In this document: in pieces, positions 43,051-50,231 of the stretch
Layout: each line of letters begins with the position of its first letter
Position numbering within the stretch: the stretch's first letter is position 1
Assembly (NCBI GenBank): GCA_947643615.1
Contig: CANRWO010000023.1
Location: 1-50,231, forward strand
Direction: 5' to 3'
Source: an uncultured Lachnospiraceae bacterium
GTDB lineage: Bacteria > Bacillota > Clostridia > Lachnospirales > Lachnospiraceae
Length of the DNA stretch: 50,231 bases
Position numbers and translations under genes: made by a program
The notes under the pieces: generated by a model
Seen by the model: only the letters and a program-made list of their open reading frames with translations
Told to the model about the DNA's origin: nothing
The model's database searches: none

Positions 43051-43460
43051 GCCAGGAACAAAGTAAAAATACGAAGGAATGTATTTTGGCGGTGGACGAT
43101 ACGGCAATTATATTGATGCGGATTTCAGAAGCTTTGCGGAATGATTATGAAGTCATTACTGTAAACTCAGGGGCAAGGGCCTTGAAATGCCTTAAAGAGA
43201 GGAAGCCGGATCTGATTTTGCTTGACATTCAAATGTCGCCTATGGACGGGATCCAGACCTTGCAGGAGATACGCGCAATGAAAGACAGGGAAGATATACC
43301 GGTGATCATGCTTACCGGAGTGGAGGATAAAGGCATTGTTATGGAAAGTGCCAAGCTGGGGGCCTGTGATTATATATTGAAGCCTTTTACTTCCAGTGAC
43401 CTGCTCAAAAGGATTTGCCGGGTTTTTGAACAGGAATGCCGCAAACATACGGAACTTTGA
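43047..43460 (+). CDS. Stand-alone receiver-domain response regulator
   Basis: A 137-residue CheY-like protein with the acidic pair in LAVDD, phospho-acceptor Asp60 (LILLDIQMSPMDG), Thr in IMLTGVED, and Lys in ILKPF. It has no DNA-binding domain, so it signals through protein contact, perhaps with the preceding kinase's HPt domain as its phosphate source. ATGA overlap with the kinase gene. Confidence 0.92.
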   Translation: MSQEQSKNTKECILAVDDTAIILMRISEALRNDYEVITVNSGARALKCLKERKPDLILLDIQMSPMDGIQTLQEIRAMKDREDIPVIMLTGVEDKGIVMESAKLGACDYILKPFTSSDLLKRICRVFEQECRKHTEL

Positions 43461-43570
43461 CAAGCCATAAGGGATTGGCCCGGCAAGGCCGGCCTGTAAA
43501 ATATAAATCAGGATCAAATGCGGTATCAACACAGGAGGCAGAAAGTTCGAAAGTAAACTTTCAAATATTG

Positions 43571-43601
43571 ATTGGTATATGCGCTGAAGCGTATACAGAG
43601 G
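43571..43601. repeat. Dispersed palindromic repeat, copy B
   Basis: The reverse complement of copy A (35092-35122), differing at one of 31 positions. It ends 7 bp before the apbE start and contains the GAGG that would be its ribosome binding site, so the hairpin (GTATATGC...GCGTATAC) could limit translation. Confidence 0.75.
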
Positions 43602-43608
43602 TTAAAAA

Positions 43609-44688
43609 ATGAAACGGAAGGCATTTCATAACGCGGCAGGGTATAAAAGGGTGCTCTGGGGACTGCAGGCAGTGTTTATAGCTCTGCCTGCAGTGCTTTT
43701 TCTTACAGGCTGTGCCGGAAATCCAGGCGGCAGGACGGAACCTTATTCCGAAACCTTTTTTGCTATGGATACTTATATGACCTTTACCATATATGGCGCC
43801 AAGGCGGAAGACTCTCTGAAACAGGCGGAGGACAGAATCAGGGAGCTGGAGGGACTGTGGTCTGTCACAGATACAAAAAGTGATATTTATGCAGTCAACC
43901 ACAGCGGGGGAAAGCCTGTGGCCGTGGACGGGGAGACGGAAGAACTGCTCTCATTTGCCCTGGAGATGGCGGAAGAAACGGGAGGAGCCTTGGAGCCGAC
44001 CATTTACCCTGTTTTGGCGGCATGGGGATTTACCACTGGAGAAAACAGGGTTCCTGACCGGGAAGAAATTGAGGAGCTTTTAAATAGGGTGGATTATACC
44101 GGAGTGCGGTGGGATGGCGGCAGCATTGTGCTGGAAGAAGGGAGTATGCTGGATCTGGGAGCCGTGGGGAAAGGATATGCAGGAGACCAGGTGATACAGC
44201 TGTTGAAGGAGAACGGAGTGACATCCGCTTTGCTGGATATCGGGGGGAACATCCAGGCAGTCGGCGCAAAACCCGACGGCAGCAGTTGGCGTGTGGGGTT
44301 AAAGGATCCCTTTTCGGGAGGGGTGCTAGGAGTGATTCAGGTAGCAGATGAGGCAGTAGTCACTTCCGGCAGTTACGAGAGGTATTTTACCGGAAAGGAC
44401 GGGAAAAGATACGGACATATTATTGACCCTGCCACTGGATATCCCGTGGACAATGGCCTGGCTTCGGTATCGGTCATTGCCAGTGAAGGAAAACTGTGCG
44501 ATGCACTTTCCACGGCGCTCTTTGTGATGGGGCTGGAAGATGCGGAAAGATACTGGCGGCAGAATCAGGGTTTTGATATGATCCTGGTCACGGTGGATGA
44601 GGGTATTTTTGTCACAGAAGGGGTAAAGGACAGGTTTTCTTTACAAAGTGAATACCAGGATATGACGGTGAACGTAATAGAAAAATAA
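43609..44688 (+). CDS. apbE: FAD:protein FMN transferase
   Basis: A 359-residue lipoprotein. Signal peptide ends in the lipobox LTGC (Cys35). Seen: the ApbE features MDTYMTFTIYGAKAE, LDLGAVGKGYAGDQV and HIIDPATGYPVDNGLASVSV. ApbE attaches FMN by a phosphoester bond to Ser/Thr of exported flavoproteins such as Rnf or extracellular electron-transfer subunits. None of these targets is in the window. The flavin reductase at 35.2 kb is not obviously related. Ends in a strong terminator. Confidence 0.94.
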   Translation: MKRKAFHNAAGYKRVLWGLQAVFIALPAVLFLTGCAGNPGGRTEPYSETFFAMDTYMTFTIYGAKAEDSLKQAEDRIRELEGLWSVTDTKSDIYAVNHSGGKPVAVDGETEELLSFALEMAEETGGALEPTIYPVLAAWGFTTGENRVPDREEIEELLNRVDYTGVRWDGGSIVLEEGSMLDLGAVGKGYAGDQVIQLLKENGVTSALLDIGGNIQAVGAKPDGSSWRVGLKDPFSGGVLGVIQVADEAVVTSGSYERYFTGKDGKRYGHIIDPATGYPVDNGLASVSVIASEGKLCDALSTALFVMGLEDAERYWRQNQGFDMILVTVDEGIFVTEGVKDRFSLQSEYQDMTVNVIEK

Positions 44689-44772
44689 CCGTAGAGAGCA
44701 GCAGCGGGTTGCTCCGGACAGCAGGTATGCAGGTATGTGTACGGAACAGAGGGTTGATAAAAACGGAATGTG

Positions 44773-44817
44773 AATACCGGGGGCGAATGTATCTCATTTT
44801 CGCCTCCGGTATTTTTT
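44773..44817 (+). terminator. Rho-independent terminator after apbE
   Basis: AATACCGGGGGCGAA (44773-44787) pairs with TTCGCCTCCGGTATT (44799-44813) with one mismatch, followed by TTTTTT (44812-44817). One of the clearest terminators in the window. Confidence 0.85.
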
Positions 44818-44894
44818 AAAATTATTTTGTAAAAATATGAACCTCATACGAGGTCGTGGCGAATATAGGGTGAACAGGCAGAGGAGGTGAGGCA

Positions 44895-45419
44895 GTGGAC
44901 GCAAGAGAAATAGAAAAATGTATTGATGATTTCGGCACAGACATATATAGATTTTGCCTGAAGCTCTGTGGGGACAAGGCGGATGCCGAGGACTTATATC
45001 AGCAGACTTTCCTGAAAGCGTTGGAAACAGAATGGAAGATTGACTGGGAGGATAACCCGAAAGCGTTGTTTTTTTCGTTAGCTTACAATCTCTGGAAAAG
45101 CAGCAGGAGAAAACTGGCACGTCGAAGTACGATTGCCCCTTGCGGTAATTTTGATGGGGAAACGGAAACGATATTGCATTCTGAAGAAAATATTGAAGAC
45201 GGTTATCTGCAAAAAGAATTGATTACAGAAGTCCGCCAAATCATTCAAACGCTCCCGGAAAAATTTCAAGTACCGATGATATTACGTTACCTTTCGGATT
45301 GTACCATAGAGCAAATTGCGGCTATTATAAAGAAACCGCCCGGTACAGTGAAAAGTAGATTGTTCAAGGGAAGAAGCTTAATGAAAAAAAGATTGGAGGA
45401 TGCTGGTTATGAAATATGA
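44895..45419 (+). CDS. ECF-type RNA polymerase sigma factor
   Basis: A 174-residue sigma-70 family protein. Region 2: ADAEDLYQQTFLKALETEWK; region 4: TLPEKFQVPMILRYLSDCTI then QIAAIIKKPPGTVKSRLFKG. It has a GTG start at 44895 with GAGGAGGTGAGG upstream. It overlaps the next gene by 11 bp and is followed by two membrane protein genes, which by analogy to other ECF operons should include its anti-sigma factor. Distinct from the other ECF factor in the window (31550-32029). Confidence 0.9.
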   Translation: MDAREIEKCIDDFGTDIYRFCLKLCGDKADAEDLYQQTFLKALETEWKIDWEDNPKALFFSLAYNLWKSSRRKLARRSTIAPCGNFDGETETILHSEENIEDGYLQKELITEVRQIIQTLPEKFQVPMILRYLSDCTIEQIAAIIKKPPGTVKSRLFKGRSLMKKRLEDAGYEI

Positions 45420-45786
45420 ACGTTCTGACATAAAAACAGAAGAAATGATCAGGGTTTCGATGAAATTGGCTGATGTTCCGGCCCCGGAACTGAATCAAAA
45501 ACTCAAGGCAGATCTGTATCAACGGGAAGCAGTCCTGCGAAAACAGTCTGCCGCGCACAAATTATCACTCTGGTATTTACCTATGGTTTTGAATCTGATC
45601 TTGTTTTCCCTGCTGGCGCTGCTGGCCCTGATCATGATTGAAAATATTTATTTGTCATACTTTGCCGCCGGTATCTGCATTTATACTGCCGGGGCCGGTA
45701 TACTGCTCACCATAGTGGGGGTAAAAAGAGCAAACATAAAAGAGGAGATCACAATCCGCATTGAGAAAAGAGGTGTGTTGGCATGA
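45409..45786 (+). CDS. Small two-helix membrane protein, possible anti-sigma factor
   Basis: A 125-residue protein. N-terminal ~55 residues are cytoplasmic (a helical SMKLADVPAPELNQKLKADL stretch), then two membrane helices (YLPMVLNLILFSLLALLALI and LSYFAAGICIYTAGAGILLT), then a short basic tail. Placed directly after an ECF sigma gene with an 11-bp overlap, it is a candidate anti-sigma factor, but no zinc-binding HxxxCxxC motif is present. ATG 45409 has GGAGG nine bases upstream. Function inferred from position. Confidence 0.7.
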   Translation: MKYERSDIKTEEMIRVSMKLADVPAPELNQKLKADLYQREAVLRKQSAAHKLSLWYLPMVLNLILFSLLALLALIMIENIYLSYFAAGICIYTAGAGILLTIVGVKRANIKEEITIRIEKRGVLA

Positions 45787-46673
45787 ACAATGAAAAAAAG
45801 AGAAACCTTCCGGTTTCTATTGGTATCACGGTTATCTTATTGTTGATTTTTTTACGGTTTGGCCTGTATTTCCTGAAAAGCGATGGTTTCAGCGGCCTTT
45901 CCATGATGCTTCCTGTCCTGCTTCTTTGCTTTATTCTTTTTGCTTTGTGCACATCTTCCCTTTTTGCAGCATGGGTATATCAGGACTGCAAGAGGAGAGG
46001 TGATGATCCGATACTATGGGCAGTTGTAGTATTTGCAGCCACACCCTTTATCGGATTGCTGATATACTTTCTGCGCCGTTCAGAAATCAAAACAATATGC
46101 CCGGCTTGCGGACATAGAATTTCCGTGAAGGCAAACTATTGCGAAGAGTGCGGAACACATGTGGAAAAGGAGGATAATAATGTTATGGTAAAACAAGGAA
46201 TCTATCATTTAAAATTTATGATTGCCGGTGTTGTGAGTATGGTGTTAATGCTGGCATGCCTGACGGGATTTATTGTCAGTGCGGCTGCCGGAAAGGGTAT
46301 CAACACAAATATTGCTTCAAACGACCGGGTATGGAACCTGGGAACGATCAGCATGAACCATAGCGCATATCTGGACGGTGTGTGGAAGCTGGATTTCAGG
46401 AGTGCCAGTGAAGGATTTGTGAAGGAACAGAATATGACCATTGGGGATGCGGACGTTCAGCTGCTTTATGCGGAAATTTCCTGCGGAAAAGTGCCGGATG
46501 GCGCGTCGCTTGTTCTGTGGCTGGTGCAGGGAGACGTAACAAAATCCATTGATGTAACAAATCTTTCCGAACCGTTGGAATATCCTTTGAATGAATTTGA
46601 GAATGGAAAAGTCCACGTCAGACTGCAGATCAATGGTGTGGAAGATACTGTTTCGGAAATTTATATTCGATAA
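45783..46673 (+). CDS. Zinc-ribbon membrane protein of unknown function
   Basis: A 296-residue protein. Three N-terminal hydrophobic stretches (ITVILLLIFLRFGLYFL; MLPVLLLCFILFALCTSSLF; AVVVFAATPFIGLLIYFL) are followed by a rubredoxin-like zinc ribbon CPACGHRISVKANYCEEC, another helix (FMIAGVVSMVLMLACLTGFI), and a ~120-residue extracytoplasmic domain rich in beta strands. The ATG forms a 4-bp ATGA overlap with the preceding gene, so the three genes are one operon. It may sense or transmit a wall or membrane signal to the ECF sigma factor; no family is recognised. Confidence 0.72.
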   Translation: MNNEKKRNLPVSIGITVILLLIFLRFGLYFLKSDGFSGLSMMLPVLLLCFILFALCTSSLFAAWVYQDCKRRGDDPILWAVVVFAATPFIGLLIYFLRRSEIKTICPACGHRISVKANYCEECGTHVEKEDNNVMVKQGIYHLKFMIAGVVSMVLMLACLTGFIVSAAAGKGINTNIASNDRVWNLGTISMNHSAYLDGVWKLDFRSASEGFVKEQNMTIGDADVQLLYAEISCGKVPDGASLVLWLVQGDVTKSIDVTNLSEPLEYPLNEFENGKVHVRLQINGVEDTVSEIYIR

Positions 46674-46736
46674 TTGGAAAAGTCTTAGAGCAAATTTGTT
46701 TTTGGTATTTTTATTATTTTAGAACAAATAATATGT

Positions 46737-46742
46737 TATACT
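46737..46742 (+). promoter_or_regulatory. -10 element ahead of the ABC exporter
   Basis: TATACT at 46737-46742, 90 bp before the ATPase start, in AT-rich sequence. No good -35 at 17 bp. Suggests that the exporter is not only read from the sigma operon. Confidence 0.35.
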
Positions 46743-46832
46743 AAAAGGCGAATTGTTAAAATGGTGTATAGATAAATTTGTTATCAGTCACTGGGACAGT
46801 GATGATTCGGCAGAAAGGCGGTAGTCTTTGGG

Positions 46833-47537
46833 ATGAGTGCATTTGTGGTTTTTGAGAATGTGAAAAAAGTATACCGGACGGGCGAGGTGGAGATCACGGC
46901 TTTGCAGAATGTAAATTTTGAGATCCTACAAGGGGAATTCTGTGTGATCGTGGGAGCCTCCGGCGCCGGAAAGACCACAATATTGAATATTCTGGGAGGT
47001 ATGGACAGCCTTACCAGTGGGCGTGTCATACTGGACGGGCAGGAGGTTTCCGCTTATAACAAGAAACAGCTCACAGATTACCGCCGATATGACATCGGAT
47101 TTGTATTCCAGTTCTATAATCTGGTCCAGAATCTGACGGCTTTTGAAAATGTGGAATTAGCGGCACAAATCTGCAGGGAACCGCTGGATGCCGCGCTGGT
47201 GCTCCGGGAAGTGGGACTGCAGGACAGGATGAACAATTTCCCTGCCCAGCTTTCCGGCGGGGAACAGCAGAGAGTAGCCATTGCCAGGGCGCTGGCCAAA
47301 AATCCCAAACTGCTGCTTTGCGACGAACCCACAGGGGCGCTGGATTACAATACCGGAAAGGCTGTGTTGAAGCTGCTCCAGGACACCTGCAGGCAGAAGG
47401 GCAGGACGGTAGTGGTTATTACCCACAATCAAGCTCTGACAGCCATGGCTGACAGGATCATTACCGTAAAGAGCGGCACGGTGGTGAGCATGGTGGAGAA
47501 TGACAAGATTGTGGATATAGAAAACATTGAATGGTAA
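46833..47537 (+). CDS. ABC exporter ATP-binding protein (MacB/LolD-like)
   Basis: A 234-residue ATPase. Seen: Walker [13 protein letters not shown]-loop in [12 protein letters not shown], signature [14 protein letters not shown], Walker [13 protein letters not shown], and the switch histidine VVITHN. It belongs to the MacB/FtsE-like group that powers FtsX-type permeases, often for export of peptides, lipids or drugs. It forms a pair with the permease gene 68 bp downstream. Confidence 0.94.
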   Translation: MSAFVVFENVKKVYRTGEVEITALQNVNFEILQGEFCVIVGASGAGKTTILNILGGMDSLTSGRVILDGQEVSAYNKKQLTDYRRYDIGFVFQFYNLVQNLTAFENVELAAQICREPLDAALVLREVGLQDRMNNFPAQLSGGEQQRVAIARALAKNPKLLLCDEPTGALDYNTGKAVLKLLQDTCRQKGRTVVVITHNQALTAMADRIITVKSGTVVSMVENDKIVDIENIEW

Positions 47538-47605
47538 AAGTGTGGGGAGAATTATGTTTTTGAGGGGAAAGAACGATTTAGGATTACGCTGTAAGGATAT
47601 TTAAG

Positions 47606-50231
47606 ATGAAGACATTATGGAAATCGACGTTGCGGGAAATAAAACAGAGTTTCGGGCGGTTTATGGCGATTTTGGCCATAGTGGCGCTTGGAGTGGGTTT
47701 TTTTGCCGGCCTGAAGGTGACGAGAAGCGCCATGGTGGAGACTACAGGGGATTACCTGGAAAGGCAGGGTTTTTACGACTACAGGATTCTGTCCACTATG
47801 GGTTTTGGGGAGGAAGAGGTAGAATATCTACGGCAGCAGCAGGGGGTGCGGGGAGCGGAGGGCGCAGTTTCATTTGACATCATTTACGAGGATGCGGCGG
47901 GGAATGAAAGTGTGGCGAAGGTCCATAGTATCACGGAGGAAGTGAACCGGCCGGTGGTCCTAAAGGGGAGGATGCCTGAACGGGCGGATGAATGCCTAGT
48001 GGATGCCAATATTTTTACAGAGGCCCGCATCGGGGAAGTTTTGACCCTTTCCGGAAATAACGAAGAGGAGGACTTGGAGCATTTTGCATTCCGGGAGTAT
48101 ACCATTGTGGGGATCGTGCAGTCCCCCCTTTATATTCAATATGAGAGGGGGAATACTTCTCTGGGGACAGGGAAAGTAAACGGCTTTCTCTATCTGCCCT
48201 ATGAAGGCTTTGACGTAGATTACTATACGGAGATATTCATAAAATTCACGGAAGGGTTTCCTTTATACAGTGACGCATATGAAGAGTTTGTCCAGGCAAA
48301 GGAGGCAGCCTGGGAGGATTATGCTTCTGAGGCGGCGGAAATGCGGTATCAGGACATCCTTGCGGAGGCAGAGGAAGAACTTGAAGAAGCCAGGGAAGAA
48401 TTTAACGTAGAAAAGGCGGATGCAGAAGCGGAGCTTGCGGATGCCCGGGCAGAGCTTGAAGATGCAGGGAAGGAACTGGAAGATGGGGAGCGGCAGCTTG
48501 CGGATGCCCGGAAGGAGCTCGAAGATGCCAGAAGGACTTTAGCGGATAAGGCAAGGGAGCTTGCGGAAGGCCAGCAGGAGATAGCAGATAAGGCCCGGGA
48601 AATTGAAAAAGCGGAGCAGTCGTTAAGGGACGGCATTGCAGAGCTGAATGATGGCAGCGAACAGCTGCGTGCTGCAGAGATAGAGCTTGCGGCAGGCAGG
48701 GCACAGCTTGGGGAGCAGAAGGCGCTTCTTAACGAGAAGGAAGCGGAAATCCAGGCAGGTGACAAGGCGTTGGCGGACGGGGAGGCTACTCTGCAGTTTG
48801 GGGAGGCTCAGCTTGCCCAGAAAGCACAGGAGATTGAGGCACAGGAACAGGCTCTCACAGACTTTTATGGGGAAGGGAATATTCCTGTGGAATTGCTTGC
48901 CGAAATACAATTTGCAAAAGAGCAGATTGCATTGGAAGAGAAACGCCTTGAGGCAGGAAGGGCCGAGCTTGACCGGAAACGGCAGGAGCTTGAGGCAGGT
49001 AAAGCGGCTATTGCGGAAGGGAGGGCGTCTATTGCCGTCTATGAGCAGGAGCTTGCGAAAGGGGAAGAACAGCTTGAGGGAGGCTGGCGTGAGCTGGAAG
49101 ACGGTTGGGAACAGATTACGGAAGGCCAGCAGGAGCTGGAGGAAGGCAAGGCGGCATTGGAGGATGCCAGGATACAGATTGCCGACGGGAAAAAACAGCT
49201 TGGGGATGCGGAGAAAGAGATAGCTGAGGCACAACAGACTTTGTCAGAAAAGGAGCAGGAGCTTCTGGACGGCCAGGCCAAGTATGCGGAGGGCCTGGCG
49301 GAATATGAAGAAGGTTTGGCGGAGTTTAACGAGGAAATTGCAGATGCGGAGAAGGAAATTGCAGACGCGGAGCAGGAGCTTGCAGACCTGGAGCCGCCGG
49401 ACAGTTATCTGCTGGGACGTGACACGAATATAGGATATGTGTGCTTTGAAAATGATTCCACAATTGTGGATGGAATTGCAAATGTTTTCCCGGTTTTTTT
49501 CTTCCTGGTGGCGGCGCTGATATGCATTACTACTATGAACCGTATGGTGGAGGAGCAAAGGACCCAGATTGGTGTGCTTAAGGCTTTGGGTTATAGCGAG
49601 GGCACCATTATGTCAAAATACATGTTTTATTCCGGGGCCGCGGCGGTGGTAGGATGCGTCACAGGATATGGCGGAGGCACTTATCTGTTTCCCAGAGTCA
49701 TATGGACGGCATATGGGATTATGTATCGTGTGGACCGCCTGGTTTATGTGTTTGACTGGAGCCTGGCGGTAATCTCACTGGCGGGGGCGCTTCTCTGCTC
49801 GGTGGGAACCACATGGCTCTCCTGCCGCATGGAGCTTAAGGAGGTGGCGGCACAGCTGATGAGGCCAAAGTCTCCCAAAGCCGGGAAAAGGGTATTTCTT
49901 GAATATATCACCTTCGTCTGGAGGCGGCTGGGTTTTCTCAGAAAGGTGGCCGTAAGGAATATTTTCCGGTACAAGAAGCGGCTGTTTATGATGGTCATGG
50001 GAATCAGTGGGTGTACCGCCCTGCTGGTGACCGGATTCGGCATCAAGGATTCCATCGCAAATGTGGCGGTGCAGCAGTTTGAGGAGATACAGACCTATGA
50101 CCTGAATGTGCTTTTTTCCGGGGAAATTACAGTGAAAACACTTGACAGGATGGAGGAAATAGTCCTAAATGCTTCTGGGACTGGGACTGGGACTGGGACT
50201 GGGACTGGGACTGGGACTGGGACTGGGACTG
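47606..50231 (+). CDS. FtsX-type ABC permease with long coiled coil, 3' truncated
   Basis: At least 875 residues; the frame stays open to the right edge. Seen: membrane helix (FMAILAIVALGVGFFAGL), an extracytoplasmic domain, a ~345-residue coiled coil from ~250 to ~597 made of repeats such as AELADARAELEDAGKELED, then FtsX-like helices (VFPVFFFLVAALICITTMNR and following) with the MNRMVEEQRTQIGVLKALGY motif, and the start of a second FtsX unit (RKVAVRNIFRYKKRLFMMVM). ATG 47606 has AAGGA nine bases upstream. The coiled coil probably reaches across the wall. The last 18 codons present are a Gly-Thr repeat encoded by (GGGACT)n. Confidence 0.85.
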   Translation, partial: MKTLWKSTLREIKQSFGRFMAILAIVALGVGFFAGLKVTRSAMVETTGDYLERQGFYDYRILSTMGFGEEEVEYLRQQQGVRGAEGAVSFDIIYEDAAGNESVAKVHSITEEVNRPVVLKGRMPERADECLVDANIFTEARIGEVLTLSGNNEEEDLEHFAFREYTIVGIVQSPLYIQYERGNTSLGTGKVNGFLYLPYEGFDVDYYTEIFIKFTEGFPLYSDAYEEFVQAKEAAWEDYASEAAEMRYQDILAEAEEELEEAREEFNVEKADAEAELADARAELEDAGKELEDGERQLADARKELEDARRTLADKARELAEGQQEIADKAREIEKAEQSLRDGIAELNDGSEQLRAAEIELAAGRAQLGEQKALLNEKEAEIQAGDKALADGEATLQFGEAQLAQKAQEIEAQEQALTDFYGEGNIPVELLAEIQFAKEQIALEEKRLEAGRAELDRKRQELEAGKAAIAEGRASIAVYEQELAKGEEQLEGGWRELEDGWEQITEGQQELEEGKAALEDARIQIADGKKQLGDAEKEIAEAQQTLSEKEQELLDGQAKYAEGLAEYEEGLAEFNEEIADAEKEIADAEQELADLEPPDSYLLGRDTNIGYVCFENDSTIVDGIANVFPVFFFLVAALICITTMNRMVEEQRTQIGVLKALGYSEGTIMSKYMFYSGAAAVVGCVTGYGGGTYLFPRVIWTAYGIMYRVDRLVYVFDWSLAVISLAGALLCSVGTTWLSCRMELKEVAAQLMRPKSPKAGKRVFLEYITFVWRRLGFLRKVAVRNIFRYKKRLFMMVMGISGCTALLVTGFGIKDSIANVAVQQFEEIQTYDLNVLFSGEITVKTLDRMEEIVLNASGTGTGTGTGTGTGTGTGT
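50177..50231 (+). repeat. In-frame GGGACT hexanucleotide tract at the window end
   Basis: Nine full GGGACT units and one extra base, reading Gly-Thr nine times from residue 858 of the permease. The window stops inside the tract, so its true length is unknown. Because the unit is six bases, copy-number change alters length without shifting the frame. Confidence 0.9.

Noticed and set aside
48402..49281. Ser/Ala/Leu/Pro-rich frames opposite the permease coiled coil
   Set aside because: They reflect the low-complexity GAG/GCN codons of the coiled coil.
47600..50231. A frameshifted or broken ABC permease
   Set aside because: The frame from 47606 is continuous to the right edge; it looks incomplete only because no stop codon falls in the window.

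Overview
The window reads as a chromosomal segment of a Gram-positive, mid-GC anaerobic Firmicute, most likely a gut Lachnospiraceae/Clostridia relative. This is inferred from strong AGGAGG-type ribosome binding sites, a 'reverse' rubrerythrin beside a PerR-like regulator, Lpl-type sugar ABC transporter genes without their own ATPase, large membrane AraC regulators, a VanT/VanXY pair and RsgI/ECF-type signalling. No rRNA, tRNA, CRISPR array or insertion sequence was recognised. Forty protein genes are called with fair support, plus one tentative 15-codon ORF. The first gene is cut by the left edge and the last by the right edge.

Left part (1-6310): a truncated membrane AraC regulator, a MATE exporter with a promoter inside a perfect inverted repeat, the ribosome-assembly GTPase RsgA, a 485-bp gap that appears to encode a small minus-strand transcript, and an AT-rich two-gene Septu-type (PtuA/PtuB) anti-phage module.

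Glycan locus (6341-17265): a sulfatase and a membrane AraC sensor-regulator on the minus strand face a plus-strand set of lipoprotein binding protein, two permeases and a 1021-residue GH106-like glycosidase. Together they look like a locus for import and breakdown of a sulfated, possibly rhamnose-containing glycan.

Stress and wall region (17309-26330): Ogt DNA repair, reverse rubrerythrin and a PerR-like regulator with a palindromic box; then vanXY and vanT, which normally serve D-Ala-D-Ser vancomycin-type resistance but here have no ligase beside them; a long palindromic element; a heavily structured leader; a histidine kinase/response regulator pair; and an iron-sulfur aldo/keto reductase.

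Central accessory region (26570-32830): a P-loop ATPase gene followed by a TPR protein gene (a split STAND-like pair of unknown function), an XRE-type protein with a strict 57-residue super-repeat, and an operon of a secreted cysteine-pentad repeat protein, an ECF sigma factor and an RsgI-like anti-sigma factor. These are the best candidates for undescribed biology.

Right part (33013-50231): two more MATE exporters, a GNAT acetyltransferase, an FMN reductase, sucrose genes (GH32 and fructokinase), a hybrid histidine kinase with a stand-alone receiver, an ApbE flavin transferase, a second ECF operon, and an ABC exporter whose permease carries a ~345-residue coiled coil and runs into a (GGGACT)n tract at the window end. 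A 31-bp palindromic sequence occurs twice in opposite orientation, near 35.1 kb and 43.6 kb.
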